64,000 nt of DNA, taken from Secundilactobacillus silagincola. Its GTDB lineage: Bacteria; Bacillota; Bacilli; Lactobacillales; Lactobacillaceae. The stretch lies in the NCBI RefSeq assembly GCF_002583405.1, contig NZ_BCMJ01000004.1, positions 62,001-126,000 on the forward strand. The letters run 5' to 3'. The notes beneath the pieces were generated by a model. It worked only from the letters and a program-made list of their open reading frames with translations, made no database searches and was not told the DNA's origin. Positions within the stretch are counted from its first letter, which is position 1, and every line of letters begins with the position of its first letter. The position numbers and the translations under genes are program-made. Of the stretch, positions 49,586-59,244 are shown piece by piece.

Positions 49586-50974
49586 CTAATCTAATCGCCC
49601 TTTGCGGTGACGTACCAAATAGAACAACGTTGCAACAACCAAAACCGCCGCACCAACAATTACGGAGATTCTGGTATCTGGGTTAACGAACATAAACCCA
49701 ACGATGATTAACAGCATCACGATGGCAAAGTAATCTGAAAATGGATATAGGGGTAACTTGAACGGATGATCCTTCATCGCTATGGCATTATTTTTCCGGA
49801 AACGCAGTTCAGCTAATAAGATAACGAACCACGGAATCATACCTGGTAAGACTGATGAACTGAAGACCACCACGAACAGGTTTGAAGTCGATTTATTATA
49901 GGCGGAAAAGACAATATCAAGAATAAAACCTAATAGAATCCCACCTGAAATGCCTAAAATCGAAGCACTGGGAACGACTCGTTTTGATAAATGACCAAAG
50001 ATTTTCGGTGCATCATTTTCGTGTGCCAGCTTAAACAGCATCCGGCTAGAAGAATAGATTCCCGAGTTGGCGCTAGATAAAGCAGCTGTCAGCACCACGA
50101 AGTTGATCACGGAAGCCGCAGCAGTAATCCCAACCTTAGCAAAAGTCGAGACAAACGGTGACCCGATTGCACTCAGACGGTTCCAAGGATAAATGGTGAC
50201 AATTACAAAAATCGCTCCCACGTAAAAAATTAAAATTCGCAACAGCACCGACTTCACTGATTTAACGATTGCTTTTTGCGGATCAGCAACTTCACCAGCC
50301 GTGATTCCCAGCAATTCGATACCCTCGTATGATCCCACGATGATTGACATGGAGAAAAAGAACCCTTTAACACCACCAGTGAAGAACCCGCCATGGGACC
50401 AGAGATTACTAAAGCCAACCGGATGCCCACCATTACCAAAACCAAAGAAAATCACCAAAAAGCCAAGAATGATCATCAGGATAATCGTAATCACCTTGAT
50501 CATGGCAAACCAGAATTCCAGCGAACCATAAGCTTTAGCGCTAGCAAGGTTAGCGATGACTAAGAAACCAATGATGACCACCCCAACGGTAAAGGTATTA
50601 ATGTGCGGCCACCAGTACTGCAAATACTGGGTTGCAGCCACCACTTCGGACATTCCTACCACAATATATTCAAACACGTTGGCCCATTTTGCCAAATATC
50701 CGGCTAAAGGATGAACGTATTCCGTAGCGTAATCCGCAAAGGAACCGGTTCCCGGATTGATGTAAATCATTTCACCCAGTGCCCGCATGACAATGTACAA
50801 AATCAAACCAACAAACATATACGCCAATAAAACTGAGGGTCCGGTCCACTTAATGGTGGAAGTGGAACCCATGAAAAGACCCACACCAATGGCGCCACCC
50901 AGGGAGATCATTTCCATTTGTCCCGCCGTCATCGAACGACGTAACGCAGGTGACGCTTTAACTTTTCGTTTCAT
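49586..50974 (-). CDS. Amino acid permease, APC superfamily
   Basis: 462 residues, 12 predicted membrane helices. MISLGGAIGVGLFMGSTSTI at the start and SYEGIELLGITAGEVADPQK near 230 place it in the amino acid transporter branch with GABA, lysine and histidine permeases. It differs considerably from the 28347-29714 permease. Substrate not readable. The 130-base leader contains a GC-rich hairpin but no T-box sequence. Confidence 0.82.
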   Translation of the reverse strand: MKRKVKASPALRRSMTAGQMEMISLGGAIGVGLFMGSTSTIKWTGPSVLLAYMFVGLILYIVMRALGEMIYINPGTGSFADYATEYVHPLAGYLAKWANVFEYIVVGMSEVVAATQYLQYWWPHINTFTVGVVIIGFLVIANLASAKAYGSLEFWFAMIKVITIILMIILGFLVIFFGFGNGGHPVGFSNLWSHGGFFTGGVKGFFFSMSIIVGSYEGIELLGITAGEVADPQKAIVKSVKSVLLRILIFYVGAIFVIVTIYPWNRLSAIGSPFVSTFAKVGITAAASVINFVVLTAALSSANSGIYSSSRMLFKLAHENDAPKIFGHLSKRVVPSASILGISGGILLGFILDIVFSAYNKSTSNLFVVVFSSSVLPGMIPWFVILLAELRFRKNNAIAMKDHPFKLPLYPFSDYFAIVMLLIIVGFMFVNPDTRISVIVGAAVLVVATLFYLVRHRKGRLD

Positions 50975-51023
50975 TAAATCATTGCCTCTCCAACATTATA
51001 AAATTATCAACGCATTTAAATCG

Positions 51024-51062
51024 GGCGCAATGCCGGTTAGCACCGGAACACTACGCCCGAAA
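51024..51062. other. GC-rich hairpin in the leader of the permease gene
   Basis: TCGGGCG pairs with CGCCCGA and the inner CCGG with CCGG (51035-51047), about 50 bases before the permease start. No T-run on either side, so it is not a simple terminator; it may be a leader control element. Confidence 0.4.
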
Positions 51063-51335
51063 TTGAATACTGTCAATATCCGCTTGAAAACTGAACACAA
51101 CTGAAATGAGCAGGTTTCTACAAGCATCATTTACCCTTTAATATATTAGCACCAACTGATGTTCAAACAAAGCAAACTTATGTATTCGTTCAAATGAAAG
51201 CGCTGTTATATCAATGTTTTCAGACTATGAGACACCCCAATCCGTATGTCTCTTAAATAGGATTGTTTTTCGTTACACCGGCTGTATAATGACTTAAAAC
51301 TTACCTATTACTAACCTTCTAAGGAGAACTAGACA

Positions 51336-52061
51336 ATGAAAAAAGCACTCATTACTGGCGCCAATCGTGGTATCGGCCTGGAAATTACGAAACGTTTAGC
51401 CCAAAAAGGACTCTTTGTGATTCTTGGCGTGAGAAGTGAAGCACACGCTGCTGAAACTAAACAAACTTTAGTGGAAAATGGTGTTGACGAAAATCAAATT
51501 GATTACGTTTTACTTGATTTAAATGACACGGACACCATCAAAAAGTCAGCTAGCTACATCGCAGAAAAACATCCTGATTTAGACCTACTGGTTAACAACG
51601 CGGGCATTGCCGGTGACATGGAAAAGCCTGCTTTAGCAACCACCGTGGCTGAATATCAAGCAACTTGGAACGTTAACGTACTGGGTACTTTACAAGTAAT
51701 TCAGCAATTAGCGCCAGTTTTAAAAAATCATCAGAGTCAAATCGTCAATATCTCGGGTCCCTCTTTCGCAACAGCCTTTTACAATCCAGCTGCCTACCGC
51801 GTTTCGAAGGTCGCACTTAACGCCTTGATTCAGTCACTAGCCATTGATTTCTACAAGAACCAAGATTCCGTTGAAATCTATGGTATTTTCCCAGGCGGTG
51901 TCACCACCGACATCAATAATCACCGTGAAGGTCCCTTCATGAAGACCGTTGATGAAGCTGGTCAATTAATTATGGCCATTATTTTTGATGGTAAAGGCCA
52001 CAATGGTGACATTGTTAACTTCGATCAAAAAATTCTTTCTTCCGTTAGATTTACCAGGTGA
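51336..52061 (+). CDS. Short-chain dehydrogenase/reductase
   Basis: 241 residues of the classical SDR fold: cofactor loop ITGANRGIGLEI (about 5-16), NNAGIAG near 85, catalytic Ser in VNISGPSFATAF near 140 and YRVSK (Tyr, Lys) near 155. Cofactor preference is probably NADP(H), judged from the Arg after the first loop (ILGVRSE). Substrate unknown. AAGGAG precedes ATG. Monocistronic and divergent from the permease. Confidence 0.88.
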   Translation: MKKALITGANRGIGLEITKRLAQKGLFVILGVRSEAHAAETKQTLVENGVDENQIDYVLLDLNDTDTIKKSASYIAEKHPDLDLLVNNAGIAGDMEKPALATTVAEYQATWNVNVLGTLQVIQQLAPVLKNHQSQIVNISGPSFATAFYNPAAYRVSKVALNALIQSLAIDFYKNQDSVEIYGIFPGGVTTDINNHREGPFMKTVDEAGQLIMAIIFDGKGHNGDIVNFDQKILSSVRFTR

Positions 52062-52071
52062 ACAACCAAAT

Positions 52072-52121
52072 AGAACCGTGATTATTTAGCCATAACAGGT
52101 AGATAATCACGGTTCTATTAA
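52072..52121. terminator. Bidirectional intrinsic terminator
   Basis: AGAACCGTGATTAT pairs with ATAATCACGGTTCT between convergent genes. Confidence 0.75.
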
Positions 52122-52122
52122 T

Positions 52123-52989
52123 TTACTCTCGATTTAGAAATAATCGTTTATTATCTCGCACAAATTCCGCAAACGTAGTGGCTGGCCGGTGCAAAACCGT
52201 CTCAATCGTATGATTAACCGTTTTGGCATTGCCAAGTTGGGTGATAATGTAGAGCATCACCATCACGTTGACGAATTCTTTTTTAATTCCCCGTTGAATC
52301 ATGGTACGACGGAATTTTAGTAGGCTAGGTTTACTGTACGTAATCGGCACCCCTAGTTCAGTGGTCATAATTTCTGCTGCCTGCTTGTAAGTGATTGCGG
52401 CAGGGCCCGTTATTTCCAATGCTTCACCAAGATATTTGGGATCGCGTAGAACCGCTACTGCAACGGCAGCGATGTCTCTGGTGTCAATAAAACTGGTTTT
52501 AGAACGCCCCGCCGGCACAAATAAATCGTGATTTTGCTGAATATCTTGCAGATGAGTGCTAGTAAGATTTTGCATGAAAAAACTTGGTCGAATAAAAGTA
52601 TGAGGTAACCCCATCTCAGTAATCATCCGTTCAATCTTACGGTGCGGTACCATGGGATTCTTCTCCACACCAATCAATGAAACAAACACCACTTGGTCAA
52701 TGCCGTGGCTTTGCACCGCAGTTAAAAAAGGCTTCATATCTTGTTCAGGTTTCGCCAGTTCCGGTGGGCGAACGAAGAAAACTTTATTGATTCCCTTGAG
52801 TGCTGGGTCAAAGGTGTCAGCATCCAAAAAATCAAAGTGCCGGGTTTCCACACCCAATTGTTTCATTTGCACCGATTCAGCATGATAAATACCAGCAACG
52901 ACCTTCACATCATCGATTGCTGCCAGTTGTTCAACCACCGGCCAGCCAATATTCCCAGTACTGCCCAAAACGAGTATCTTATCCAACAT
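52123..52989 (-). CDS. NmrA-like NAD(P)-binding protein
   Basis: 288 residues, atypical SDR: LVLGSTGNIGWPVVEQLAAI at the start, FFVRPPELAKPEQDMKPF near 75 and THTFIRPSFFMQN-type segment PHTFIRPSFF near 130. No catalytic YxxxK, as in NmrA/QOR2 proteins that act as redox sensors or quinone reductases. It overlaps the MarR gene by 11 bases, so the two are co-transcribed and probably functionally linked, for example in a quinone or electrophile response (inference). Confidence 0.82.
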   Translation of the reverse strand: MLDKILVLGSTGNIGWPVVEQLAAIDDVKVVAGIYHAESVQMKQLGVETRHFDFLDADTFDPALKGINKVFFVRPPELAKPEQDMKPFLTAVQSHGIDQVVFVSLIGVEKNPMVPHRKIERMITEMGLPHTFIRPSFFMQNLTSTHLQDIQQNHDLFVPAGRSKTSFIDTRDIAAVAVAVLRDPKYLGEALEITGPAAITYKQAAEIMTTELGVPITYSKPSLLKFRRTMIQRGIKKEFVNVMVMLYIITQLGNAKTVNHTIETVLHRPATTFAEFVRDNKRLFLNRE

Positions 52990-53398
52990 GATGACCTTCT
53001 TCCAATTTAATCAGCAAACTCACTAAGGTTGCTTGTTCCTGTTGCTCCAGTGGAATGGCAAACTCTGACATTTGTGCGTTAGCAATTTGCTCGCAGCGTT
53101 TAAAGGTTTCTTCGCCTTTAGCCGTTAACGTGAGAACACGTGCCCGTCGATCTTGACTGGAAGCTTGGACAGCAACCAGCTCTTTGGCTGCCAAACGTTT
53201 GACGATTCCCGAGACGGTCGCTCGATCCATTCCGACAATCCCCGCAACTTGAGCTGAAGTTAACGGATCCTTTGACAGCTTCAGTTGAGCAATCACAGCC
53301 CACTGTGCACTGGTGATACCCTCTTTTTCTAAGGCAACGTTGAGCTGATAGCGAAGTTCTTTGGCTACATCCATGATAAGATAACCGAAATTATTCAT
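52979..53398 (-). CDS. MarR-family transcriptional regulator
   Basis: 139 residues: dimer helices and a winged helix (about 35-100: EGITSAQWAVIAQLKLSKDP, LTSAQVAGIVGMDRATVSGI, wing SQDRRARVLTLT). It probably represses its own operon: a 24-bp perfect palindrome lies at the promoter. The downstream NmrA-like reductase is the likely regulated function. Ligand unknown. A GGAAGAA-type ribosome site precedes ATG. Confidence 0.88.
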   Translation of the reverse strand: MNNFGYLIMDVAKELRYQLNVALEKEGITSAQWAVIAQLKLSKDPLTSAQVAGIVGMDRATVSGIVKRLAAKELVAVQASSQDRRARVLTLTAKGEETFKRCEQIANAQMSEFAIPLEQQEQATLVSLLIKLEEGHHVG

Positions 53399-53416
53399 AG
53401 TGTTTCTTCCTTTTAA

Positions 53417-53440
53417 ATATAGTTAGTATACTAACTATAT
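53417..53440. promoter_or_regulatory. 24-bp perfect palindrome, probable MarR operator
   Basis: Perfect symmetry around GTATAC (53426-53431), arms ATATAGTTA/TAACTATAT. It starts 19 bases before the marR-type start codon, with TATACT boxes inside, so bound protein would block the promoter. Confidence 0.75.
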
Positions 53441-53461
53441 CGAGTTGGGTTATTAAAGTCA

Positions 53462-53509
53462 AAATTGTGCGACTAATCTTGGTCCTCTGCCAGACTAGTC
53501 GCACAATTT
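53462..53509 (-). terminator. Terminator of the CapA-like gene
   Basis: AAATTGTGCGACTA pairs with TAGTCGCACAATTT. Confidence 0.7.
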
Positions 53510-53514
53510 AGTTC

Positions 53515-54813
53515 CTATAATTCAATTGAAGCTTTATCCCCATTTATTTGAAAATGTGTCCCATATGGTTCGGACAGTTTTGCTAAGCGCTGTAAAATAT
53601 CCCCCTTATTCGAAATCGTGGGCCATCCCTTTCGACCATCAGAAAGTGAGTAGTCATAGCCTAATTCAACTGGCCGTATTTCAACACTTGTCAGCTTACC
53701 GTTCTCAATCGTCCAATCTGGGATAAATGCCTGATAAAGCTTGGGGTCAACTTGCATCCCACGAGTGTAGCCCGCCCACTGAGCGTTAAAGAGTTCTTTA
53801 ATCGTTGAGTCGGTTGGTAAGTCATACATCTCAAAATAATCAGCAGGTGCTTTATTCATACTTTGGATATTAAGAATAAAATCGCCTAAAGAATAGAAAA
53901 TGGGGCGATCCCGGTATATTTCAACCGCTCGAATCGTGTGCGGTCCATGCCCCACAACGGCATCTGCACCGCAATCAATACAGGCTCGGGCAAACTGTTC
54001 CAGAAAATCCGGAATTGATTCACGATCCTCAACCTTCATTTCGTGACAATGAATTGACACCACCGCAAAATCAGCCTGATCCTTAGCTTCTTCGATTGAG
54101 CGTTGAATTCTATTCATATCCTTTTCGTCCACTTCAGTAATGTGTCCTGGCTGAGCAGCAATTTTAAAGCGATAGTCTCCCAACGCAATCGTGTTATCCG
54201 GCACTTTTGGCTGAAACCCCGCTTTGCGCAACAACCGATTATTATCATCTGCATGCGTCGCGTCAATAATCTTGGCTAGCGCATTGCCTTGATCGGGTGT
54301 AACAAAATAAGTGGCGTGATAACGTAACGGATTTAATCCCGGTCTGCCAGGTAAATAGGCGGAGGCGTCACCAGCAATGGCTGCAGGATTAAACGAACTG
54401 GTGACCCCAATCACGCCGATCCGACCATTTGGTGAATCATAATAAGCCGGCTGAGCAGCCTCCTGCATGTTCCTGCCAGCACCAGCTAAAGGAATTCCGG
54501 CTGCATTCACGTAGTCTAATGTTTTAGTTAACCCGCCATACGAATAGTCCATCGTATGGTTATTAGCAAAAGTGGTGGCACTAAAGCCAAATTCTTTCAG
54601 GTCTTTCAAAATCGACGGATCTGAGCAAAAATACCCGCCACCACTATACTGCGAACCATATGATTCATACTTGTGGACCGTCGTTTCCAGATTAAAAATA
54701 CTGGCATCCGCATCTTGAATAATCGACTGAACGGCTTTAAAACCTGGGTAACCACCGCTAGGCATATGACGCTGAATAATGGCATCACCTACTGCTGCAA
54801 ATTTCGTCTTCAT
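53515..54813 (-). CDS. CapA-family (PGA synthesis-like) metallophosphatase-fold protein
   Basis: 432 residues; ATG at 54813 with GGGAGGA seven bases upstream (the longer frame overlaps a terminator). CapA/PgsA family marks: AAVGDAIIQRHMPSGGYPGF at the start, FNLETTVHKYES near 45, FSATTFANNHTMDYSYGGLT near 83, VVSIHCHE near 225 and VVGHGPHTIRAVEIYRDRPI near 270. No membrane anchor or signal is present, unlike CapA of capsule operons, and no capBC genes are near. It may hydrolyse an unknown cytoplasmic ester or amide. Confidence 0.82.
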   Translation of the reverse strand: MKTKFAAVGDAIIQRHMPSGGYPGFKAVQSIIQDADASIFNLETTVHKYESYGSQYSGGGYFCSDPSILKDLKEFGFSATTFANNHTMDYSYGGLTKTLDYVNAAGIPLAGAGRNMQEAAQPAYYDSPNGRIGVIGVTSSFNPAAIAGDASAYLPGRPGLNPLRYHATYFVTPDQGNALAKIIDATHADDNNRLLRKAGFQPKVPDNTIALGDYRFKIAAQPGHITEVDEKDMNRIQRSIEEAKDQADFAVVSIHCHEMKVEDRESIPDFLEQFARACIDCGADAVVGHGPHTIRAVEIYRDRPIFYSLGDFILNIQSMNKAPADYFEMYDLPTDSTIKELFNAQWAGYTRGMQVDPKLYQAFIPDWTIENGKLTSVEIRPVELGYDYSLSDGRKGWPTISNKGDILQRLAKLSEPYGTHFQINGDKASIEL

Positions 54814-54849
54814 CTGCATATCCTCCCGTATCATTGATAAACTAAAAGC

Positions 54850-54893
54850 AGTCTGATTATCAGTCAGATTTTGACTGGTAATCAGACTGCTTA
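54850..54893. terminator. Terminator of the metNIQ operon
   Basis: AGCAGTCTGATTA pairs with GTAATCAGACTGCTT. It ends the operon on the minus strand; the T-run is short. Confidence 0.65.
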
Positions 54894-54946
54894 AGCCGTT
54901 ATTTCGACATATCATTTACTATCAAACGTCAATTCTACGCGTCTCA

Positions 54947-55795
54947 TTAGAATTTGATATCCCAAGCTGGTTGTTCAAGTTCACCATAACTCTTCTTGAT
55001 TTGGTTCTTAACAGCCTTAGTTTGATATGCTTTAATAACATCTTTATAAGCTTGCTTGTTCTGGTTCTTCTTAGTAGCAACGATCACGTTGAAGTACTGC
55101 TTATTTGTCTTGTTCAAAGGTTCTTTGAAGATTGAATACTTGATGTTAACGTGATCGGCCATAGCGAAACCACCATTAACGATTGCTGCATCGACATCAT
55201 CAAGTTGACGGGCAGTTTGGTTAGCATCGATTGGCGTAATCTTAAAGTGCTTAGGGTTAGATGTAATATCACTTGGTGTTGGTGTCGTAACGCTGTTGTT
55301 CAATTTAATTAAACCAGCACTTTGCAACAATTTCAGTGAACGACCCTGGTTAGCGGCATCGTTATCGATAACAATCGTAGCACCCTTTTTGAGATCCTTA
55401 ACGTTGGTGACTTTGTGTGAGTACAGACGCAGTGGTGCGGTGATTGAGTAACCAATTGAAGTTAAGGTACTATCCTTGTGGGCTGCATTCCAAACATCCA
55501 AATATTGTTTAGTTTGGAAGGAGTTAAGGTCAATTTCACCGTTTTGAACAGCCTTATTTGGTTGTACATAATCAGTAAAGTCCTTGTACTTGATCGTAAT
55601 GTTGTACTTATCCTTTGCCTGCTTAGCAACGGTACTCCAGACTGCTTCGTCACCCTTAGATGGTGCAACTCGGCCAACTGTAACAGTTTGCGCTTTTTGC
55701 TTACCGCTTAAGCTGCCACCAAAACTAAAGAACCCAGCAATCACAATGACCACAACAACAATAATACCAACGATCCATTTAGTAGATTTCTTCAT
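54947..55795 (-). CDS. metQ: Methionine ABC transporter substrate-binding protein, NlpA family
   Basis: 282 residues; ATG at 55795 with GAGGAG upstream. N-terminal membrane segment (WIVGIIVVVVIVIAGFFSF) without a lipobox cysteine, so it is anchored by a helix or released rather than lipid-linked as is usual for MetQ. The NlpA fold shows YKDFTDYVQPNKAVQNGEID, LNSFQTKQYLDVWN near 95, IDNDAANQGRSLKLLQSAGL near 150 and VNGGFAMADH near 215. It is the last gene of metN-metI-peptidase-metQ behind a methionine T-box. Confidence 0.85.
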   Translation of the reverse strand: MKKSTKWIVGIIVVVVIVIAGFFSFGGSLSGKQKAQTVTVGRVAPSKGDEAVWSTVAKQAKDKYNITIKYKDFTDYVQPNKAVQNGEIDLNSFQTKQYLDVWNAAHKDSTLTSIGYSITAPLRLYSHKVTNVKDLKKGATIVIDNDAANQGRSLKLLQSAGLIKLNNSVTTPTPSDITSNPKHFKITPIDANQTARQLDDVDAAIVNGGFAMADHVNIKYSIFKEPLNKTNKQYFNVIVATKKNQNKQAYKDVIKAYQTKAVKNQIKKSYGELEQPAWDIKF

Positions 55796-55825
55796 AACAT
55801 TCTCTCCTCTGAGTAACAAATTTTA

Positions 55826-56983
55826 TTATTTTTCAAAATAGCCTTTAACCACATCTTTATAAGTCTTGATGGTATCTAGATAGCTGCTAACAGTTGTAAA
55901 TTCATCAGTTTGATGAACCACACTAGCGTTATCTGGTCCTAAAACGATAACGTCAATATTGGGATTACCTTTGGTGAACACGCTGGCATCCGTAGCCCCT
56001 TTGTAAGTAATCAGCTGAATGTCTCTACCTTGATAGTTCTTTTCTGCTGCCTGCTTAGCAACTTGAACTAGGTGCTTTTCAGGTGACGTTTCAACTGGGT
56101 GCCAACTATGGATGACCTTAAAGGTTAGTTCGTAATCCGTTGTCGCGTTGATATCGTCCACCGTCTTTTGGATGGCATCAATAACGTGCTGATTGTCAAA
56201 AGCTAATGTCGGCCGGATATTACCAAATAATTCTCCGTATTCAGGAATAATATTGACCTGATCACCGCCTTTAATCAGCGTAATGCTGTGAACTAACTTA
56301 CCCAAATATTCATCAACCGGTGCATCGTCAAAGATATGCTTTTCGCGGTTGCTATACTCATTCAGCCCATCTAGAGCGTTGATGCCCAGTTCTGGCGTTG
56401 AGCTATGAGTGGATTTCCCCTTACTCTGGATTTCGTAGTTAAAACTACCACAGTGTGCATAAACCACGTTACCATCGCTAGCTTCACCAACAACCATGGC
56501 ATTAACATCCTTTGAAATCCCCTGATCATTCAAACGGTTAGCACCAGGTGTCCCAAACTCTTCACCTGCGGTAGCAATGAACCGGAGTGTCCCCGGAACT
56601 TTGTAGCCTTCTTTAACCAACTCAATGAACGTTCGTACTTGAGCAGCTAAACCGCTCTTCATATCAGCAGCACCACGTCCATATAGCTTATCGCCAACGA
56701 TTTCGGCACCAAATGGATCATGATGCCAAGCATCTGCATTGGGAACTGTAACGGTATCTTGATGCCCAGTCAAGACTAAGACATCGTCGACCTTTTTCTC
56801 CCCAATTTCAGCAACTAGATTAGCTCTTTTATCACCAAATTCATCAATCTTATATGAAATGCCATTTTCATCAAATAACTTGCCAATGTACTTAGCAACT
56901 TCTACTTCATTGCCATTCGGCGTTTGAATCTTGATGAAATCCTGTAATAGCTTAATTCGTTCGTTATCTTCTTCTGTACTCAA
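55826..56983 (-). CDS. M20-family peptidase/deacylase (ArgE/DapE type) in the methionine operon
   Basis: 385 residues, TTG start with GAGGG upstream. Zinc-site motifs: LTGHQDTVTVP (His) near 73, GRGAADMKSG (Asp) near 105, TAGEEFGTPGA (Glu) near 140 and a C-terminal His near GATDASVFT-DNASVVHQ. The dimerisation domain lies about 180-290. Family members cut N-acyl amino acids or dipeptides. The position between metI and metQ and the shared T-box suggest release of methionine from imported acyl-Met or Met-peptides (inference). Confidence 0.82.
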   Translation of the reverse strand: MSTEEDNERIKLLQDFIKIQTPNGNEVEVAKYIGKLFDENGISYKIDEFGDKRANLVAEIGEKKVDDVLVLTGHQDTVTVPNADAWHHDPFGAEIVGDKLYGRGAADMKSGLAAQVRTFIELVKEGYKVPGTLRFIATAGEEFGTPGANRLNDQGISKDVNAMVVGEASDGNVVYAHCGSFNYEIQSKGKSTHSSTPELGINALDGLNEYSNREKHIFDDAPVDEYLGKLVHSITLIKGGDQVNIIPEYGELFGNIRPTLAFDNQHVIDAIQKTVDDINATTDYELTFKVIHSWHPVETSPEKHLVQVAKQAAEKNYQGRDIQLITYKGATDASVFTKGNPNIDVIVLGPDNASVVHQTDEFTTVSSYLDTIKTYKDVVKGYFEK

Positions 56984-57004
56984 CCTATTACCCTCTTCTA
57001 TTAG

Positions 57005-57703
57005 TTATCTATGACTGTGACTCGTAGCTTTAGCTAAAACATCACCAGTGAGTTGGACAAATACCACTAGTATTAGAACTAGCAGTGTAGCAACCAACGT
57101 AATGTCGTTTGAAAATTGGTTATATCCATAAGCAATGGCAGTATTCCCAAGTCCACCAGCTCCAATGGCACCGGCCATAGCAGTCATACCAATCAAACTA
57201 ATGAGTGTAACTGTCGTGACTCGAATCAATTCAGAACTTGCTTCCCTTAAATAAACGTCAAAGATTAAATCCGGAACGGTTGCCCCTAAGGACTGAGCCG
57301 CTTCAATTTTCCCCTTATCAACACTGGAAATAGCTGCTTGAACCTGACGTGCATAAAATGGGATTACGCACAATGACAGGGGAACTAACGCGGCAGTCGG
57401 ACCAATCTGTGTGCCAACAATTGCTTGGGTAACGGGTGCAATGAATGCAAGTAAAATAATGAATGGAATGGCACGAACAATCGACACGATCTTATCAAAG
57501 ATATTGAATAACACGCGGTTTTCAGCAATCCCGCCCTTATCAAAAATCACTAGTCCAACACCGAAAATCAAACCAATAACACCGCCAAACAAGGCTGCCC
57601 AGAAAGTCATATATAACGTTTGTCCGATCGAAGTCAACCAGCCGTTTTGTCCCAGCCAGCCTAGATGAACAACGTTAGGCATTAAGTGTGCGAATTCTGA
57701 CAT
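57005..57703 (-). CDS. metI: Methionine ABC transporter permease
   Basis: 232 residues, five predicted membrane helices, with the MetI signature TLYMTFWAALFGGVIGLIFG at the start and the EAA coupling loop KIEAAQSLGATVPDLIFDV near 140. The start ATG shares one base with the metN stop (TAATG), showing tight coupling. Confidence 0.92.
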   Translation of the reverse strand: MSEFAHLMPNVVHLGWLGQNGWLTSIGQTLYMTFWAALFGGVIGLIFGVGLVIFDKGGIAENRVLFNIFDKIVSIVRAIPFIILLAFIAPVTQAIVGTQIGPTAALVPLSLCVIPFYARQVQAAISSVDKGKIEAAQSLGATVPDLIFDVYLREASSELIRVTTVTLISLIGMTAMAGAIGAGGLGNTAIAYGYNQFSNDITLVATLLVLILVVFVQLTGDVLAKATSHSHR

Positions 57704-58785
57704 TATGCAATCACCTCCCTAGAACTGTATTCTTCAACATCGACCCCTGCCTTCTTTAGATAGGCAATCGCCTTTTCACGGTTATCCTTGGCACCTTTCA
57801 AAGTAACGAATAACGTACCAACGGGAGTCCCCCGAAGTTCATCAACGTTACCAAAGATGATGCTGACTTCTACATCAAAGTCTTTGTAGAGCTTTGCGGC
57901 AATGGGGTCAACCACATTGGTACCAGTGTAAGTTAAATGAGCTAACTCCCATTCTTCGTGATTCAAACGTTGGATGGCATCTTTATCCAGAAGATGGATG
58001 GCCTTTTTAAGTTCACCCTGAGTACCAATCAATTCTTTGGTTAATTCTTTTTGGGGATGAGTGAAGACATCAACTAATTCACCGCGTTCAATAATCTCAC
58101 CGGAACTCATCACCGCAATTTTATCAGCAACTTGTTTCACAGCTTCCATCTGGTGGGTAATTAAAACAATTGTCAGGCCCAATTCTTTGTTCAGCCGTTT
58201 CAATAAATCCAGGATCTGCGTTGTACTCTTGGGATCCAACGCTGAAGTTGCTTCATCTGAAATTAGAATATCAGGATCATTAGCTAGTGCCCGCGCAATG
58301 GCAACCCGTTGCTGCTGACCACCGGATAACTGAGCCGGATAAAAGTCTTTACGGTCCTCTAACCCGACTAGTTTTAACAACTTAAGCGCTTGTGCCGTAA
58401 CTTCCTTCTCTTTTTTCTTGCTATGTTTCAGGGCGAACTCAACGTTTCTAATCACCGTTTTTTCTTCCAGTAAATTAAAATGTTGAAAAATCATCCCAAT
58501 ATTCCGACGCTTTTCTCGTAATTCTTTGGTTCCAATCTGCTTAGTAACGCCATCCTTCTTTTCAAAAAGAACTTCGCCATTAATTTCGACTTTGCCACTA
58601 GTTGGTAACTGAAGTAAGTTGATGACTCGCACTAATGTTGATTTACCAGCACCAGAGTAGCCAACAACGCCGTAGATCTCACCCTGTTCAACCTGTAAAG
58701 AAGCGTCCTTCACAGCTTGAACCGTGTTACCTGCTTGATCAAACGAAACGTTGATATTCTCTAAGTTGATTAATTGCTTTGCCAT
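57703..58785 (-). CDS. metN: Methionine ABC transporter ATP-binding protein
   Basis: 360 residues: Walker A GVVGYSGAGKSTLVRV, Q-loop FQHFNLLEEKT, signature LSGGQQQRVAIARAL, Walker B ILISDEATSALDP, and the C-terminal NIL (ACT-like) domain (about 275-355, VSIIFGNVDELRGTPVGTLF) that binds methionine and inhibits transport when methionine is abundant. It is the first gene of the operon, with a T-box leader upstream. AGGG precedes ATG. Confidence 0.93.
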   Translation of the reverse strand: MAKQLINLENINVSFDQAGNTVQAVKDASLQVEQGEIYGVVGYSGAGKSTLVRVINLLQLPTSGKVEINGEVLFEKKDGVTKQIGTKELREKRRNIGMIFQHFNLLEEKTVIRNVEFALKHSKKKEKEVTAQALKLLKLVGLEDRKDFYPAQLSGGQQQRVAIARALANDPDILISDEATSALDPKSTTQILDLLKRLNKELGLTIVLITHQMEAVKQVADKIAVMSSGEIIERGELVDVFTHPQKELTKELIGTQGELKKAIHLLDKDAIQRLNHEEWELAHLTYTGTNVVDPIAAKLYKDFDVEVSIIFGNVDELRGTPVGTLFVTLKGAKDNREKAIAYLKKAGVDVEEYSSREVIA

Positions 58786-58859
58786 TTATAACCCTCGTTT
58801 CAGTTTTTTACTCACATATCTGTTTAATTAATATAACCGTTTTTCTTTCTACAGAAACT

Positions 58860-59120
58860 AAAAAAAGTTTTCGTCCCTAAGTCATACTTATATGACCTAG
58901 GGACGAAAACTTCGTGTTACCACCCATGTTTATAAATCACTCACATGATTTACCTCAACAGCACAATAATGCTTGGAACGTTAACGGGTCCTACCGAATG
59001 AAGAGCTTGCACTCTTCACTATCCTTCAGAAGCTCATCTTCACCACATAAACAAGACTCTTTTTCATCAACCGAGTTTTCTGTGCATGTTTTTTAGGTTA
59101 CTCTTCTTCTTATCGATTAT
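58860..59120 (-). promoter_or_regulatory. Methionine T-box riboswitch before metN
   Basis: Minus strand: stem I with GGTTGATGAAAAAGAG, specifier context GGTGAAGATGAGC giving AUG (59037-59035), T-box ATGGGTGGTAACACG (58927-58913) and terminator GTTTTCGTCCCTA/TAGGGACGAAAAC plus T-run (58910-58860). Uncharged initiator or elongator tRNA-Met should allow read-through into metN. Confidence 0.9.
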
Positions 59121-59212
59121 TCTATTTACTTAGGTGGATAACAACATTAAATTAGTAAACATCTATTTTTTACTAATTATGTTTTAATTTATCCGGTTAC
59201 CTTATGAGAACA

Positions 59213-59240
59213 TTTTAATCATGTATAATTTGTTTGTCAA
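59213..59240 (-). promoter_or_regulatory. Promoter of the metN leader
   Basis: Minus strand TTGACA (59240-59235) and TAAAAT about 16 to 17 bases on. Confidence 0.6.
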
Positions 59241-59244
59241 GATG

